Shown: one piece after another, positions 62,771-64,000 of the stretch
How positions within the stretch are numbered: position 1 is the stretch's first letter
How the letters are laid out: every line of letters starts with the position of its first letter
Notes under the pieces: model-generated
What the model saw: only the letters and a program-made list of their open reading frames with translations
Database searches by the model: none
Told to the model about the DNA's origin: nothing
Position numbers and translations under genes: made by a program
Origin: Arthrobacter_D sp015752045
Lineage (GTDB): Bacteria; Actinomycetota; Actinomycetes; Actinomycetales; Micrococcaceae
Reading direction: 5' to 3'
Length of the DNA stretch: 64,000 bases
NCBI RefSeq assembly: GCF_015752045.1
Contig: NZ_JADOUS010000005.1
Coordinates: forward strand, 248,001 to 312,000

Positions 62771-62844
62771 GCCTGTGTAGCTCAGTCTGGTAGAGCACCC
62801 GCTTCACACGCGGAAGGCCCGGGGATCGAGGCCCCGCGCAGGCA
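62771..62844 (+). tRNA. tRNA-Val, anticodon CAC
   Basis: Full cloverleaf: acceptor GCCTGTG/CGCAGGC (one G-U), D stem GCTC/GAGC, anticodon loop TTCACAC, T stem CGGGG/CCCCG, discriminator A. CCA is not encoded. The anticodon stem has a C-A mismatch at its outermost pair (27-43); the T loop starts with A instead of T. Reads GUG codons. Confidence 0.93.
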
Positions 62845-62864
62845 CGAGGATCGGCTGGAGACAG

Positions 62865-62910
62865 CACAGGGAAGGCCCGTACCGCTACGTCGGTACGGGC
62901 CTTCCCTGTG
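62865..62910 (+). terminator. Terminator of tRNA-Val
   Basis: Perfect 20-base arms around a six-base loop (CTACGT), beginning 20 bases after the tRNA. No T-run follows. Confidence 0.85.
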
Positions 62911-63000
62911 TCCCGGCGATTCCGACCTGCCTCATGCCGGCCGACGTCGACCCCTAGGTTTCCCTTGCACGCCACGCGGCCGGATGCGAAGGATGGGGAC

Positions 63001-63798
63001 ATGGACTTCACACCGAGCAGAGCAATCGTCACCGGTTCCGATTCCGGCATCGGCCGGGCGACGGCCATCGCCCTCGCAGCGGCGGGCTGCGACGTCGGCG
63101 TCACCTGGCACTCCGACCAGGAGGGAGCCGAGGAGACCGCCCGCCTCGTGCGGGAGAAGGGCGTGCGGTCCGCCGTCGCCCGGCTGGACACCACGGACGC
63201 GCCGGCCTGCGGCGACGTCGTCGACCAGCTGGCGAAGGAGCTCGGCGGCCTCGACGTCTTCGTCAACAATGCCGGCGTCAACGGCGGCACCATGTTCATG
63301 GAGACGGACTGGGACACGTGGCGCGGCACCCTCGGCGCGAACCTCGACGGCGCGTTCGTCTGCCTCCAGCGCGCGGCACGGCACATGATCGACGGCGGCC
63401 GGGGCGGACGCATCATCGCCGTCACCAGCGTGCACCAGGAGCAGCCTCGCGTGGGCTCGGCGGCGTACGACGCCTCCAAGCACGGCCTCGGCGGCCTCAT
63501 CCGGACCATCGCCCTCGAACTGGCGGATCGGGGCATCACCGCCAACGCCGTGCTGCCCGGCGAGATCAACACGCCCATGAACGACTCCGCGGAGCAGGAC
63601 CCACGCTCCATGGACCGTCCCGGCATCCCGCTCGGCCGGCCCGGTGCGCCCGAGGAGATCGCCGACGTCGTGGCCTTCCTCGCCTCCGGCGCCTCCAGCT
63701 ACGTCAACGGGGCCTCGTTCGTGGTCGACGGCGGCATGCTCCTCATGGGACCCCAGGCGGGATCACACCTGACGAGCGGGGACTGGCGGACCCTCTGA
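63001..63798 (+). CDS. Short-chain dehydrogenase/reductase
   Basis: 265 residues. Cofactor motif VTGSDSGIGRATAIALA (11-27), NNAGVNGG, Ser in VTSVHQEQ, YDASK (catalytic Tyr and Lys) and VLPGEINTPM. A complete active site. The lack of an Asp after the second strand and a WHSDQEG segment does not settle NAD versus NADP. Substrate unknown. GAAGGATGGGG lies before the ATG at 63001; the frame is open upstream without homology. Confidence 0.92.
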   Translation: MDFTPSRAIVTGSDSGIGRATAIALAAAGCDVGVTWHSDQEGAEETARLVREKGVRSAVARLDTTDAPACGDVVDQLAKELGGLDVFVNNAGVNGGTMFMETDWDTWRGTLGANLDGAFVCLQRAARHMIDGGRGGRIIAVTSVHQEQPRVGSAAYDASKHGLGGLIRTIALELADRGITANAVLPGEINTPMNDSAEQDPRSMDRPGIPLGRPGAPEEIADVVAFLASGASSYVNGASFVVDGGMLLMGPQAGSHLTSGDWRTL

Positions 63799-63824
63799 CC
63801 CGCCGGGGCACGAACCGCCCCACT

Positions 63825-63868
63825 CTTCAACGGGCATTCACGCGCCGTTCAGGAAGCGCGGCTAGCGT
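63825..63868 (+). promoter_or_regulatory. PHO-box-like triple repeat and -10 before the last gene
   Basis: Three direct repeats (CTTCAACGGGC, ATTCACGCGCC, GTTCAGGAAGC) with an exact 11-base period at 63825, 63836 and 63847 resemble the PhoP box (GTTCACC units). TAGCGT follows at 63863-63868, so the repeats occupy the -35 region. Confidence 0.5.
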
Positions 63869-63899
63869 TGGAGTCCCGGATCCTTCGGAAAGGCCCACC

Positions 63900-64000
63900 A
63901 TGAATGCTCTCGTCCCCCCAGCACCCGACTCCGAGGTCCAGGACTGGTCGGGCTTCAAGCGTGGCCAGCACGTCACCCTCCACCCCGCCACCGGACCCCA
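63900..64000 (+). CDS. Start of an unidentified gene under the PHO-box-like promoter
   Basis: Only 33 residues are in the window (MNALVPPAPDSEVQDWSGFK, then RGQHVTLHPATGP). GGAAAGG lies before the ATG. No signal peptide. The family is not recognisable from this piece. Confidence 0.6.
   Translation, partial: MNALVPPAPDSEVQDWSGFKRGQHVTLHPATGP

Overview
The window is GC-rich, gene-dense bacterial chromosome, almost certainly from an actinobacterium of the Micrococcaceae (Arthrobacter-like). Evidence: Lsr2, the clpC-lsr2-lysS block, the ftsH-fol-PH-domain-panC-lysS order, a class Ia-like D-Ala-D-Ala carboxypeptidase beside a DUF2342 metalloprotease and tilS-hpt, a POL-PE-LIG type LigD with Ku, and actinobacterial families (DUF3180, PGPGW, DUF2630). 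It reads as ordinary core and near-core chromosome. I see no insertion sequence, prophage, CRISPR array or integrase, and no gene-free stretch longer than 300 bases.

Layout. 1-12.2 kb (minus strand): partial clpC, lsr2, a small membrane protein, lysS, panC, a DUF2520 reductase, two PH-domain membrane proteins, DUF3180, folK-folB-folP-folE and ftsH; most junctions overlap or are a few bases apart, so this is largely one housekeeping operon. 12.4-16.8 kb (minus): hpt, tilS, metalloprotease, dacB. 16.9-24.4 kb: ppa, a SatD-type regulator, a HAD phosphatase, serS, a diacylglycerol kinase-like enzyme, a small acidic repeat protein, topoisomerase IB, pheA and a rhodanese. 24.5-30.5 kb: amidase, peptide transporter, acyl-CoA ligase, glycerate kinase and a second small acidic protein. 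30.7-40.8 kb: phosphoglucomutase, aldehyde dehydrogenase plus short-chain reductase, uracil/xanthine permease, a phosphotransferase, GDPD, HAD phosphatase, PEBP protein, PfkB kinase and PGPGW protein.

40.9-50.6 kb holds the more specialised metabolism: an MhqO/MhqD-like dioxygenase-esterase pair with a PEP-mutase-family enzyme, a lipoprotein esterase, a RelA/SpoT-type synthetase, and a three-gene set (carboxyltransferase, CaiB/BaiF CoA-transferase, MatC-like carrier) facing a GntR/FCD regulator, which looks like dicarboxylate uptake and CoA activation. 50.6-57.8 kb: phosphoketolase, LigD and Ku (non-homologous end joining) with two SRPBCC proteins and a small membrane protein coupled to ku. 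57.8-64 kb: NhaA, a TrkA/TrkH potassium system, a haloacid dehalogenase-like protein, DUF2630, tRNA-Val(CAC), a short-chain reductase and the start of a gene preceded by a PHO-box-like triple repeat.

Regulation is unusually readable. Many genes lack a Shine-Dalgarno sequence and instead have a -10-like hexamer exactly 6 (or 8) bases before the start codon, which implies leaderless transcripts. A ClgR-type palindrome precedes clpC, an 8+8 palindrome overlaps the promoter of the SatD-type regulator, and several strong hairpin terminators are visible. The features most worth following up are the PHO-box gene at the right edge, the NhaA with a calcium-loop-like C-terminus, the paralogous small acidic GxYT proteins, the dicarboxylate/CoA-transferase cluster, and the Mhq-like cassette.
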